A stretch of 64,000 nucleotides of DNA, from the NCBI GenBank assembly GCA_040357565.1, contig JBDODJ010000030.1; one strand, written 5' to 3'. Below, piece after piece: positions 1 through 12,321 of this stretch. Under the pieces are notes generated by a model. The model ran no database searches. It was given only the letters and a program-made list of their open reading frames with translations, and was not told where the DNA came from. Both the position numbers and the translations under genes were made by a program. Positions within the stretch are counted from its first letter, which is position 1. Each line of letters opens with the position of its first letter. The DNA is from Cercozoa sp. M6MM. Taxonomy: Eukaryota; Endomyxa: Ascetosporea.

Positions 1-78
1 GATAGGGGGAAGGGGGTCCCAAGGGGCACGGGGGGGGGGGGGGGGTAGGGGGGGGGGGGTAAAGAGGGGCAGAGCACC

Positions 79-498
79 GCGCGGACGCAGCGGCCGTGCA
101 GTCGCAGAAATCGCAGATGCGCGCAGGAGAAACGCGCGTGCAGCGGCAGCAGCGTCGCGTCGATCCAGCGAAACACACGTGACACCAGTCGCACATAGCG
201 ATCACTTTTCTGATCGGTCACATGCTCAGTCGGATGGTCATTCTGATCACTCTGATCGATCTGCTGATCATTCTGATCGATCAGATAGTCGATAGCACCG
301 TCATCAGCGGCCTCAGTGTCGGTGGTGTCAACGCCGCCACTCACTGTGACGGTGTCGCTGGCCACCAGACCACGTGGCACACCCAGTGCCACCAGGAACT
401 CGCCCAGCAGCGCCACGCGTCCGCGCGGATGCGTCACCGGGAACACGTGCGCCGCCACTGCGCCGAACGGCAGCGCCGACCGCCGCCGACCCTCCTTC
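79..498 (-). CDS. Hypothetical protein, internal exon left of assembly gap
   Basis: On the minus strand this stretch is one long open exon. It encodes a well-mixed protein with blocks such as VALLGEFLVALGVPRGLVA, then an Asp/Gln-rich low-complexity part (DQNDQQIDQSDQND) made by GATCGATC-like repeats, then a basic region (RLVSRVFRWIDATLLPLHAR). Its 5' side has a possible AG acceptor near 498. Its 3' side meets GTGCTC near 79, followed by a C-rich tract on the sense strand, which is how other introns in this window look. I do not recognise the family. The adjoining 100-N gap separates it from the plus-strand lipase, so the two may not be true neighbours. The opposite-strand readings are Arg/Pro-rich and look like shadows. 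Confidence 0.35.
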
Positions 499-511
499 TG
501 CTGCCTCTGGG

Positions 512-699
512 NNNNNNNNNNNNNNNNNNNNNNNNNNNNNNNNNNNNNNNNNNNNNNNNNNNNNNNNNNNNNNNNNNNNNNNNNNNNNNNNNNNNNNNNN
601 NNNNNNNNNNNCCCCCTGTTTACCCCCCTGTTTACCCCCCGGTTTACCCCCCTGTTTACCCCCCCGGTTTACCCCCCTGTTTACCCCCCTGTTTACCCC
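512..699. repeat. Assembly gap followed by 12-bp C-rich tandem repeat
   Basis: A run of exactly 100 N (512-611) is followed by about seven copies of a CCCCCTGTTTAC-like 12-mer up to about 699. The repeat ends at the AG acceptor of the first visible lipase exon, so it is probably the end of an intron in that gene. The missing lipase exons should lie in or beyond the gap. Confidence 0.8.
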
Positions 700-721
700 G
701 TCCCCGGGCTGATGAGTGCAG

Positions 722-1546
722 ATGTCCGCGCGTGGGCGACCGTTTGTTCGCGTCGTTTTTCGACGAAGTGTTTCCGCGCGGAAGCTCGTTCCGTGTGGTG
801 TACGGTCAGGACATAGTGACGGTACGTCCGCGCGGATGGTGTGATGCACAGGTTTGTTCATGTGCGTCTGTAGTCAATGCCCAAGTTGCTGCGGCACTAC
901 AAACACGTGTCGACAGAGGTGCTGCTACTGGACGCTCAGGTATCATCTGACTGAGGGACAGAGTGGGCACGTGCCCAGTGAGTGAGTGACTGGGTGGACA
1001 CACGTGCCAACTCAGGGCACACTGGTGATGCGACCGTCGCCTCTGGAGAAGGCGCTGCTGCCGTCGCGACTGTCGTGGAGTGACCACCGACTCGGGTGCT
1101 ACCTGGGCGCACTCGAGGCTGCCTGTAGGCTTTGCCTTTACCCCCCCCTCTAGTTTACCCCCTAGATGACCCCCCTCCCCAATTGACCCCCCTCCCCTCC
1201 CCGATGCAGGTCGACAGAGGAACCTCGCGGTGTGCAAGCACAACATTGAGCACCAGCGTCGTCGGCGATCGTCGCTGCACGAGGAGACTGAGAACGCAGC
1301 CTTAACGAAATCGAGCCAGGAGCCAGAGGAGGACCACGGCGTACTCTCAGAATCCGAGTCGGAACGGCCGCATGGACGCTCCTGGCTCAGGTACATCTGT
1401 ACTGCACACCTGTTATATTCAGGCTCATGTCTGTTGTGTGGAGGTTCCTCTCCTGGCAGAGACGCCACCAGCAGGCGCATATTGAGCTGCGCGAACTCTC
1501 CGACGCCGCCGACGTCAGCGACTCGGAGTCCTCGCCGCCTGTATAG
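722..1546 (+). CDS. Class 3 lipase, C-terminal part (5' end missing)
   Basis: Fungal lipase-like (class 3) alpha/beta hydrolases cleave acylglycerols using a Ser-Asp-His triad. Exon 722-821 reads CPRVGDRLFASFFDEVF then FRVVYGQDIVT, the family's usual (G)xPRVGN..FA.....FRVVNGxDIV block, which carries the catalytic Asp. Exon 874-939 reads VTSMPKLLRHYKHVSTEVLL and supplies the expected His after the VP motif. Exons 1016-1122, 1210-1391 and 1460-1546 complete a Ser/Glu-rich tail ending SDSESSPPV. Phases agree across all four junctions (GTACGT, GTATCA, GTAGGC and GTACAT donors). The nucleophile-elbow exon (GxSxG) is not visible and must lie in or beyond the gap at 512-611. The lipase call is good; the substrate is unknown. 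Confidence 0.8.
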
Positions 1547-1879
1547 TCCCCAGTCTCAGTTCAACTTTATTTGCAAGGAAAAAGAGAAATGCAGACTCCG
1601 GGTTACTAAAGGCTGCGATCCTGACTAGCATCGTAGTAGTAACCCACCGCTGCTCATCATGCTATCGCGCTTGACGAACAGTACTACCGATGACGGTACA
1701 GAGCAGGCTGGTCAGCCGCCGGAGTGCTGAGCGGGTTGCGATCAAAATTAAATAACAAGAGGTTCCGGGTTGGCGGAACCAATTTTTGGTGTGCCAATTA
1801 TTGCCAATCCTGTGCAAGCAGTGCCTGTGCAGACATTGCAGAGTTCCTTTGACGTGAGTAGGTTTGCAGTTTTGCGAAC
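1547..1879. other. Spacer
   Basis: This 333-bp stretch lies between the lipase stop and the next plausible start. A reading at 1770-1850 (EPIFGVPIIANPVQAVPVQ) looks protein-like but has no good splice link to the next gene. It may be 5' UTR or an unplaced exon. Confidence 0.4.
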
Positions 1880-3769
1880 ATGTCAAGCTGCGGTCTGTTG
1901 TCTCGTGTCCGGTCGCGTCAAGACGCGTTTGGCGAGACGCACACGCAGAACGAACCTCCTGCCAAGCAGGCCAAGGTTTCTTTTCACAAGGAGCCGAGCC
2001 GCTTCTGCTCCCGAGAGGTCTTGCCCGAGCGCCAGCGCCCAGCGTATCTGCTTTACACGCAAAGCAAGAGATCTGGGTACTGAATGACCCACATGTGACT
2101 GCTTTTGTTTTCGATTGACTCATGAGTCAGCTTTGTGTGCAGGCAACACCCCATCATCTCGAAACGAATGACCGAGATGGCCAAGCCGCCGACGAAAGGC
2201 GCTCGCTCCGTCGGTGAGTTACAGACCGATGCCATCGTGTTTGAGGGTTCCGGACCGGAGCCTCGTGCAAGCAGCCTGCTCGCCGGCTCCTTCTTCAAGC
2301 CGGCTGACGAGAAGGAACGTTCGGCCATCGCTCGGTCGAAGCAAATCAACTGGGTGATCGAGATCACGCAGATCGGCTCTGTGTGCATACCGGGGTTTTC
2401 GCTGCTGACTTCGTGCGGCAGCAAGGTGTGTCCTTTGCTTCCGATGTGTTGTATGTTGTATGTTGCTTCTTTTGCAGTTGTTGCCTGTGCGTAGGATTTC
2501 CGCCGATCTGTGCAAGGCAATTCGAGTCGCAGCCGTGGTGCCGGCAAGAAGGAACAAGGCATCACTCGGCACCTGCACAAAGTCGGCGGTAGGTCGGTGC
2601 AGGTGTCGGAGTCGAGGCGCGAGTTCGAAGTGCGTCTCACCGAGGAAGAACGTGTCCGTCTCCAACTGCCGGACTGCCTCGTCGGCACGCTCAGTGTCGA
2701 TATTGTCACTCATGACGGCGGACGGCACATTCACGCTGAAGGAGAGTTCGGCGAGGCTGTGGCACTGCACAGGGTACGTTTGCTCTGTCTCTCTACTTGC
2801 CGACACAGCATTTTGTATGTGTGTGCAGAACGACTGCGGCCAACTCTCCTATAAAAACGAGTTTCGTTTCTTTTTTGAGCGTGCGAAGAGCCTGCCGGGA
2901 CATGTGCGACTGCACGTGCAGCTTCCCGACTCAAGTGGCGGGAAGTTCTTGCTGCCGCTGCTATCAAATTCGTCGTCTGGTGCTTCGGCTGTGTCGGGTA
3001 CTCGGACGCCCGATGTGACGCCCACTCAGCAGTTGGGTAGTCCCTCTATGTGTCTCTGTGTCTCTGTGTCTGTGTCTGTGTGTACACTTGTGTACACTTG
3101 TGTCTCTGGACAGACTTCGTGCCTCACCAGATGCCGAGCTACCTTGAGGACCTGGTAGGCCGGATGCTGGCTCTCGCGAAGTTTCAGGATTGAGTCAGTG
3201 TTGTTGTAGGTGCCAGCAGTGTCGTCGCTTCCGCCCCTAACACTGTCGACTGCTGATGTTACGCAGTCGACTGGTGGTGTGTCCAACTGCTCACCGTTCC
3301 CTGCGTCGCCGTTCCCTCAGGAGTCTTTGCAGAGTCCGGTGGGTCCCAGCAGTGCCAACATGCCGTCGTTCGGCGTGTTTCCAGACTTTAAGCCAACCAG
3401 CGACGTCTGCAAATTGTTAGACCCGTTCGACCCGTTCGGTAGGTGCCTCTTCAGGAGACCTTATTGCTGAGATGTAGATGAATTTGGATCCTTGTGAGCA
3501 GACTTCTCGTACTTGGACAGCTTGTCATCCGACAATACCTTCGACGGCAGCTTGAGCACCACGGAACGCACCTGGCGAGACTTTTTTGTAAACAGGGCAA
3601 GCTGCGCAGAAATCAGAAAGATATCCGACAACAAAGATCTTCCTCTAGGTACACCTTGTCTTGACTCTGAGTGTCTTGTCTTGACTCTGAGTGTCTTGTC
3701 TTGACTCTGAGTGTGTCTTTTACTCGTGCGTGCGCAGACCTGTCGGACGCACCTTCTGACTTCTTTTAG
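1880..3769 (+). CDS. Hypothetical protein, multi-exon
   Basis: I do not recognise this protein. A consistent exon chain is 1880-2076, 2143-2426, 2495-2773, 2829 to about 3035, a short exon near 3114-3154, then about 3211-3438, 3491-3651 and 3738-3769, ending SDFF-stop. The N-terminal part is basic and low complexity. The middle alternates charged and hydrophobic residues (REFEVRLTEEERVRLQLPD, LSYKNEFRFFFERAKSLPG, HVRLHVQLPD), as in a beta-sandwich. The C-terminal part is Ser/Pro-rich with FGVFPDFKP and DPFDPFG. That pattern would suit a nuclear regulator, but no motif proves it. A CAG-rich tract coding Gln/His (3797-3850) follows the stop and could be an alternative tail. The start is the first ATG of the open chain and is uncertain. 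Confidence 0.5.
3657..3717. repeat. 20-bp tandem repeat, three copies, intronic
   Basis: Three near-perfect copies of a 20-mer built on CTTGTCTTGACTCTGAGTGT lie in the last intron of the preceding gene, just before its acceptor near 3737. The pyrimidine-rich copies may serve as the polypyrimidine tract. Confidence 0.85.
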
Positions 3770-4355
3770 GCTTGCAATAGCAAACACACACGACAGCAGC
3801 AGCAACACACCCCGCAGCAACAGTATCAGCAACACAGCAGCAGCAACCATTGACCCGAGAACTCACTACCAGCGACATTGCGGAATCCGCGAAGCGTGTC
3901 TCGTCGACAGAAATCCTGCCCACTACGTGCACCAACAGCTCGTCCTCACTGCCCAGTCCCCGCATTCCTCCCGGGCTGAGTACAGTCAGCGTCCACGTTG
4001 TGCACGAGTGCCAGGCATTCCTCGCCGCGACCTTCCGACGTCTTCTCCAATGCGCTCGTTTGACCCTTCTCTCGCCGAGTTGCTCATGACTCCACGTCTG
4101 AACTCGTTGCGTTGCTTTATGCTTGCGTCGTTTACGTTAATTTATTGTCTTAACATTGTTACAGCATGAACTACTTTAGTCAGGACAAAGAACATCCGTA
4201 CGTTAGTTTTTTTGTATCACTCGACTTTAAAAGTACCCTCAATTGATTTACCAAGGCATGATCCGATCCTTAACTGAGAGGGCTGCGGCAACAACATTGC
4301 TTTGTTTATTGTACGTTTACCCACATTCGAATTGCGATTGCTCAAGCAAGCTCGA
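3770..4355. other. Convergent intergenic region with CAG-rich tract
   Basis: This region lies between the stops of two convergent genes. It holds an imperfect CAG/CAA tract (3797-3850) and a plus reading with PTSSPMRSFDPSLAELLMTP near 4050-4100 that could be an alternative 3' exon of the plus-strand gene. I could not connect it by a phase-consistent splice. Confidence 0.4.
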
Positions 4356-6557
4356 CTAGTCCACGACTGCTGTATGTTGTTGTTGTTGCTGTTGCTGGGC
4401 GAGTCGCGACTGCAGTGTCGTCCAGCACACGGCGCGCGCGTCCATACCGACGTGCTGCGACAGTTGCGAGCACATGCCGAGTGTTTGTGCCCACACCTGC
4501 GGGTCCTGCAGGTAACAGAAGGAACAACATCGGGCAAAGACAAAGGCAAGCGTGTGTTGTCGGTGTACGTGGGGCAGTGTCGCCAGCCAGCGCGACACGG
4601 AGCGACTGATGCTCATAAAGAAGGTGCGCGGAATCGCCAGTCGTGCTTCCTCTGTCAAGCGTTGAAGCAGAACTAGAAAGAAGGTAAAGTGCGCGTTGGT
4701 TGTACCAGTGACAGCGATGTGAAACGTCTGATTCAGCACGGCAACAAACGTTGCGACATGGCGCGGTTCCACTGTGCTCCCTAGAATAAACTCAACTCCA
4801 CCTAGAATAAAATGCAGTCACACTCAACTCCCATCCTATTTACGCCCTTAGACACGTAGAGAAACTACGTATGTGTAAAAGTACCCTGTTTACAAGTAAC
4901 ACAGGCTCGCAACAACTTCGCGCACTCGGCGTCGGTGCACATGAACAGGGTGTCTTGCAACAAGGCACGAACCATGTCTGTCGTTTTCTGTGCCAGAGTT
5001 TCTCTACACAGACCGAAATTTCAGGCAATTAAAAAGCACAGACATAACTTTACCTTTCAGTGGTCAATGGAAGGAAGCAAGAGAGTGAAGCAAGCTGGCC
5101 CTGTGCTGCGCGTCGAAACGCCTGAACTGTTTCATTGTTCGCAGCAACTAAAGTAGCTTCTGATTCTTCAGCTGTTTTCGTGTGCTTTCGCAACAGCGCG
5201 CGCACTGCGAGCGCCAGTTCGACCGTTTTCGGGGTCAGCAGACGCCTTCGCTGCCACTCGACGCACCTGCCAAGTCAACGAGAATGATGCAAAAAAGCAA
5301 GTCCAACCAACAGTACAACCAACAACTTCAGTACCTTGTCAAAAAGTGAGTTACGACTTGGCGTCGTTGTGCACTTTCGGCACCTGCAAAAGCGAAAGTG
5401 TCGAGACAACGGCAGTCACAAACGAAGAAGAAAAGGATACCGTAGAAAGTATCATTCAGTGCTTTCGGCGACAGAGAGGTCAGCAGTACCTTGAGCGACC
5501 GCAGGATGCGTCGCGTCAGTTGAATGCGGTGGAAGCGAGTGACCGAAGTGCCGTCTTGCAGTGCCACTCGCCTCCTTTTGTTCGGCGTGTCCACCTCGAC
5601 TGGTCTGCAAACATCACTTGCCACTCGCGGCAAAAAGTACACACACACAAGTGACTGAGACAAGTGAAATACTCAAACGCCGAAAGTTTCGCACATCTCG
5701 ACACAAGCACGACATCAACGAATTCAGTGGCATCGACGTGATCGCTGCCGCGGCTCTTTTGTGCCTTTTTCTTGTGCGGAAACATCGTCTCTACCATGGC
5801 ACGAAAGCCGTCCTCCTCGTCCTCCTCTTCGTCTTGCGAGTCATAGCCTTCAACTTCGATATCGGTTGGTGTCTGGTCCAGCAGCTGACTCAACAGGCGG
5901 CACAGCAGCGAAGACTCGCCGCCCAGTTTGCTCACGCACAGTGGTTTCATCTTCAGCAGCACTCGCATCTAAACACACACAACACAAAGACACATGCACT
6001 GACAGTGCTTTTTGAGAATGAACGCTACAAGAATGCGTCCGCGCGGAGCACTCAGCAGAGCGTCACACAGCACGCGCTGCAGCAGCATCTCTGGGTACAG
6101 CAGCGCAATGCGCGACATCTTGCTCAAAGCATCGGCATCGAAATCCGACGTTCTCACCTGTATTGAAATAGCCATAATGAAAGCAAGTGAAGCCAGGCAA
6201 GTGAAAGCAAGCAAAGGCAAGTGGAAGAAAAACGTGCAATACCGTAGAGTTCAATACTGCGGTCAGAACGGACATTGCAAACTCCTCCGAACTCAGGTCG
6301 TCATTCTGCGCTTGTGCATCGCTGTCTTCTTGCTTCTTCGTGATTCTGTGCTCCTGTCGCCAGTATGCGTCTCTGATATCGGCCTTCACTCTGGCCGGCA
6401 GCAAGTCGTACAGGCGCAGCACCTACAGCAAGCAGAGTCCAAGGGCCAATCCTGCAGGGTAACATTTGAATACCCGGGCGAATCTGTCTCGGAAATCGGC
6501 ATCTGAGAGCGCGAGCACTCCAAGTTCACTATTAACGATGTCGCTAGGCCTCGACAT
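4356..6557 (-). CDS. Large helical nuclear-type protein, unrecognised
   Basis: A chain of at least eight exons starts MSRPSDIVNSELGVLAL (ATG at 6557). It continues with VLRLYDLLPARVKADIRDAY, a helical block LLYPEMLLQRVLCDALLSA, a strongly acidic loop EGYDSQDEEEDEEDGFRAMV followed by KKKAQKSR, then KRRRVALQDGTSV. Further helical exons (LTPKTVELALAVRALLRKH, TTDMVRALLQDTLFMC) precede a last exon that ends in seven Gln and HTAVVD-stop. Amphipathic helices with acidic and basic linkers suit a HEAT-like scaffold in the nucleus. A Pol5/MYBBP1A-like protein was considered but not proven. Junctions use GTATTC, GTATTG and GTACTG donors with AG acceptors. The start and the final exon are fairly safe; the exons between 4800 and 5400 are not. 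Confidence 0.5.
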
Positions 6558-6687
6558 TGCTATGAAAATGACCACGACGGGATTGTTTTTCTTTTATCTT
6601 TTCTAGCCTCAGCGGGAGAATCCTTACTAGTTTAAACAAGTGCTTTACGCTGACAGACACTCAGAATTGAGTGCAAAAAAGTGTCTA

Positions 6688-8192
6688 ATGCCTCGTCGTC
6701 AACGAGCCAAATTCACCGATTCGTATGTTGTTTTCAGGTGCTTTTTTGCACAACAGGTCTGACGTGTTGCCTGTCTTTCAGTCTGCACGAGTTCGGAAAG
6801 ATTCCAGTCGTGCCAATCACCAGAGTATAGTGGTTGTTTGTTTGCGTTCTGTCGTGGTATCGGGATGCCTGTGCAGGAGTCAGTAGTTGGTGGCTGGACC
6901 AAGTTTCTCGAGGATTCGCAGAAGCAACTCGGTTCGGATTGGCGAACAAACGTCGGCGTGGTAACCTTTCCTTTTTTCTGCGATGCTTTGCGCTTTTTTT
7001 AAAACCTTCATTTATGTGGCACAGTTCGCCGGTCGCTTGCCGCGAGGACAAAGCTGGGCGTCATTTTGGAACCAAGAGCGCATCTTCGCCGAGCACTACC
7101 TCGATCAAGTGCGATGCGCGTACTCTTCTTTCTGCGATACTTTCTGCTTTTTGCTTTCGTATATAGAACATGTATGTCTGTATATATATAGAGGTAGATT
7201 TATATATATATATATAATATAGATGTATGTATACAGCGAGGTGCGCGTGATGGTTCTCGGGAAAATAATGGGCGAGCTGCAGATGTGCCAAATTGTTTCT
7301 TCCTTCTTGTGTGTGTGTGTGTGTGCCAAAAAAAGAGAGAGAGAGAGTGTGCTGTTGTGAAGTGATGTGGCGCCTTTCTACGACGTTCCCAGTGCGAAGA
7401 CGCATCAGAACCTGTCGTTGGATGTATTGGGACTGACCAACTCGATCTCACTTCGCGACTTCGTGGAGATTGCGCGTGACATTGATGCCAGTCCCGAGTT
7501 GCAGACACAAGAGGTGCCACAGCTTATGTTATTGCCTGTGTGTGTGTATGCTATTGCTTGTGTTCGTGTGTTGCTAGGACGAAGTTAAGCACCGCGAAAA
7601 CTTGTACTGGCTGCGCGTGCAGCGAGCTGTATCTCCTTTTCCTCTTCTAGCTGTTTGTGCTTTTCGGTGTGTAAAATTCGTGTGTTTGGAGCAGTTGAAG
7701 AAGCGAGCGAGCACGTCAGTTCCACTCATGGTTTCGAAACGACTGAGCGAACGCGACGAAATTCTGAGTGATGGTCAGTTTTTGTTTTTGCCTGTTGACC
7801 AAACTAACTGAACTGATTGGACTGACTGGGCTGATTGACTGGCTGTTGATCGATTTGATCGGGAGTAGATGACGACATGGACTTGCTTGTGATGCTGCGC
7901 AATCGGAGTCGAAAGAGACGACGCGTGCTGAGCAAGAACGACGTCGCTGATGCGGATGAAATGTCAGCGGCGGCATCGACGGCGATCGAAACTTCGTGCA
8001 CGGACTCGTCGGATGAGTCCTCCTCCGACTGGGACACTTCTTCTGATGGTACACTCGGGATTTGCTGTGCCTTTGATTTCTTTGTTTCTCTTGTTACCTT
8101 GCTTCTGCCAGAGGAGGAAAACGAAGTGACGAGTGTGCTGAATGACTGCATTCGAAATGCCGTCCTGAGGTAGATGATTCCTTAGCTTCTCC

Positions 8193-8241
<49 letters not shown>

Positions 8242-8251
8242 NNNNNNNNNN

Positions 8252-8305
<54 letters not shown>

Positions 8306-8884
8306 CGCACACACGCACACAGCTAAGTTTTCTCGGTGTGTTTTGTAGAACAGAACGACGCGAGAAGTTCGACTTTTCGCCAATGTCGAATCAGTGTAAA
8401 ACTGGCTGCTGGGAGCATGGTTTTTAGCAACTGAAACAAAAGGTATAAGCAGGTTTGTACGCCATCTGCACCGACGGCCGGACACTCTTCGAAACACAGA
8501 ACGGCCGGCACTCGCCGTTCGCGTGTCCGCGACTTGACACGTTGCTGTCTCACGGCTTTCTAACACTGCTATTTTTTGGATTGTTCTGACTGTGTTGTGT
8601 TGTTGTGTACAGAAAGCAAATGCTAGGTCAGGCCGTGCTTCCGGGCATCACAACTTGTATACTTCTCTTTTTATTTATCTATGCATGTACGTGCACTGTT
8701 GTGATGTTGCTGCAGCCTTCTTGTACTACGGCAGCTACGGAAGCAGTTTCCAGTGGCACCTCGAGGTATACAACGTGACACAATCGTTGAGTTAAAACTA
8801 CCTCATGCGGTCATGGTCAGGACTGCGACTTCTTCTCGGTCAACTTTCTGCACGCTGGTCGACCCAAGGTAGTCAAAGCAATTG

Positions 8885-8937
<53 letters not shown>

Positions 8938-9118
8938 GGTTACAAGGACGATGTAAACGCTCTAGGTCTGGTACACGGTGGCTCCGAAACACCGGCGTCG
9001 GTTCGAACTGCTGGTGCGCAAGATGTTTCGCAACGCCACACGTTCGTGTCCGCGTCCGATGGCGCACAAGACCATTGTACACTGACTTGTGTATATGTGT
9101 GTATGCGTGTGTGTGTGT

Positions 9119-9165
<47 letters not shown>

Positions 9166-9925
9166 TTGTGTGCAACTTAACTTGGCAGGTGATTGACCCG
9201 CGTGATCTCGTGGCGGCCGGAATCAAAGTCAATCGTTTCGTGCAGTACCCCGGGTACAGTATCCCGTCCTTCCAGTATCTGTTTGTCTGTGGAAGGGAAT
9301 ACACTTACTCTTTGCCGCAGTGACTACGTCATTTTGTACCCGGACACGTACCACAGCGGCTTCAACACCGGCCTCAACTGCGCTGTACCTTTCTGTATGT
9401 GGAGGGGGTAGTGGGGCATCAACTTTCTGTGTGCAGGAGTCAGTGAACTTTGCAACGGCCGAGTGGCTGCCGCATGGCGATCGCGCACTGTCGCAGGTGC
9501 ACCGACTCGTGCAGGAGAAGCTCTGCTTCTGTCGCAACAGCATCGCTTTCGCCTCAGATGGTTCTTTTGACCTTTTGATGTTCGGTTTCGTTTATTTTCT
9601 CTTGTGCTGGGGTCGCTAGACTCCTACCTGTACGTGCATGAACTGGTACGCCAGGAGATGCAGAAACGCAACGTACTTTTTTTTTACAAGTCTTTTGAGT
9701 CACTTCAATCTTGCACTAATTGTTGTGGTGACGTTAACTCCGCAGCTGCCAATCAAAACGGCAGCAGAACACTTGGCAGCATTTGAGGCTGACATGAAGG
9801 CTTGCAAGTACATTTGCATTGTTTTTTCTAAGAATTCTATCGATTATATTCTCGTTTATGAGCTTAGACGAAAGATCGAGGAGTATAACGCACGTGCCTT
9901 GCACTTGGAGCACCCGTACAGATGA
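6688..9925 (+). CDS. JmjC-domain histone demethylase, KDM4-like
   Basis: JmjC enzymes are Fe(II)/2-oxoglutarate dioxygenases that remove methyl groups from histone lysines. The core is spread over exons from about 8612 to 9500. It begins KQMLGQAVLPGITT, then YYGSYGSSFQWHLE, DCDFFSVNFLHAGRPKV, an AHKTIV block, DPRDLVAAGIKVNRFVQYPG, then DYVILYPDTYHSGFN and GLNCAESVNFATAEWLP. The iron ligands His and Glu of WHxE and the distal His of TYHSGFN are all present, so activity is expected. This order matches KDM4/JMJD2 rather than KDM5. Upstream exons carry RRQRAKFTDS, FWNQERIFAEHYLDQ and an acidic Ser-rich insert (SSDESSSDWDTSSD). I could not confirm a JmjN domain. No PHD or Tudor finger follows; the protein ends EYNARALHLEHPYR. 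Long CA/TG repeats sit in its introns. The start is the first ATG I could link and is uncertain. Confidence 0.8.
8194..8302. repeat. (CA)n microsatellite with 10-N gap
   Basis: This dinucleotide array is interrupted by N at 8242-8251 and lies in an intron of the JmjC gene. Its true length is unknown. Confidence 0.95.
8887..8935. repeat. (CA)n microsatellite
   Basis: A perfect CA array follows the exon coding NFLHAGRPKV in the JmjC gene and forms most of that intron. Confidence 0.95.
9107..9165. repeat. (TG)n microsatellite
   Basis: A TG array lies in the JmjC intron between the AHKTIV exon and the DPRDLVAAG exon. It has the opposite orientation to the CA array 200 bp upstream, so the two could pair in the transcript. 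Confidence 0.95.
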
Positions 9926-10327
9926 CGGCGCACGGGCGCAGGTGATTCTATGTTCTGTCAATTAAACGAAACACTCCGTCTGTCCCGCCCGTCGCTTCAG
10001 CCCGCGGCCGCGAATTACCATGCACGCTAGCGCTACCGTACTTAGTTCAGTCTGCTACGCTAAGAACAGAAACCAACTCCTATATACCCCTGCCCGCCCA
10101 GGATGTCCACTGCTTTTGAAGTTCCCCAGGACACCTTCAAGGTTGATATGTACGCTAGCGCCACAGTCCGTCATAGAAGGAACTGGATTGATACAGAAAG
10201 CGTGCAATTCATCGCGCGATCGGATACATGTACGGTACCACCGGATCGAGTTTGATTGAATGTACGCTCGGTCATCCATCGGATGGAAATTAAATAGAAT
10301 CCCGCCACGCACCGCCGCGCACCGGCT
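9926..10327. other. Intergenic spacer between convergent genes
   Basis: About 400 bp lies between the JmjC stop and the stop of the minus-strand gene. It holds a GC-rich island with GCGGCCGCG near 10004 and no exon I can support. Confidence 0.5.
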
Positions 10328-12254
<1,927 letters not shown>

Positions 12255-12321
12255 CCGATTCTGACTCAGCTTTTCTTCTTCTTTCGCTCTAACAAAACAA
12301 AAAGAATCGTATAACTTCATT

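Noticed and set aside
6834-7051. JmjN domain in the first exons of the JmjC gene
   Set aside because: The readings (GWTKFLEDSQKQLG or FGLANKRRR) do not show the JmjN pattern and the frame is ambiguous.
8094-8318. Open frames of alternating Cys-Val or Thr-His through CA/TG arrays (also near 17076-17344, 26349-26893, 28412-28803)
   Set aside because: They are translations of microsatellites and have no unique coding sequence.
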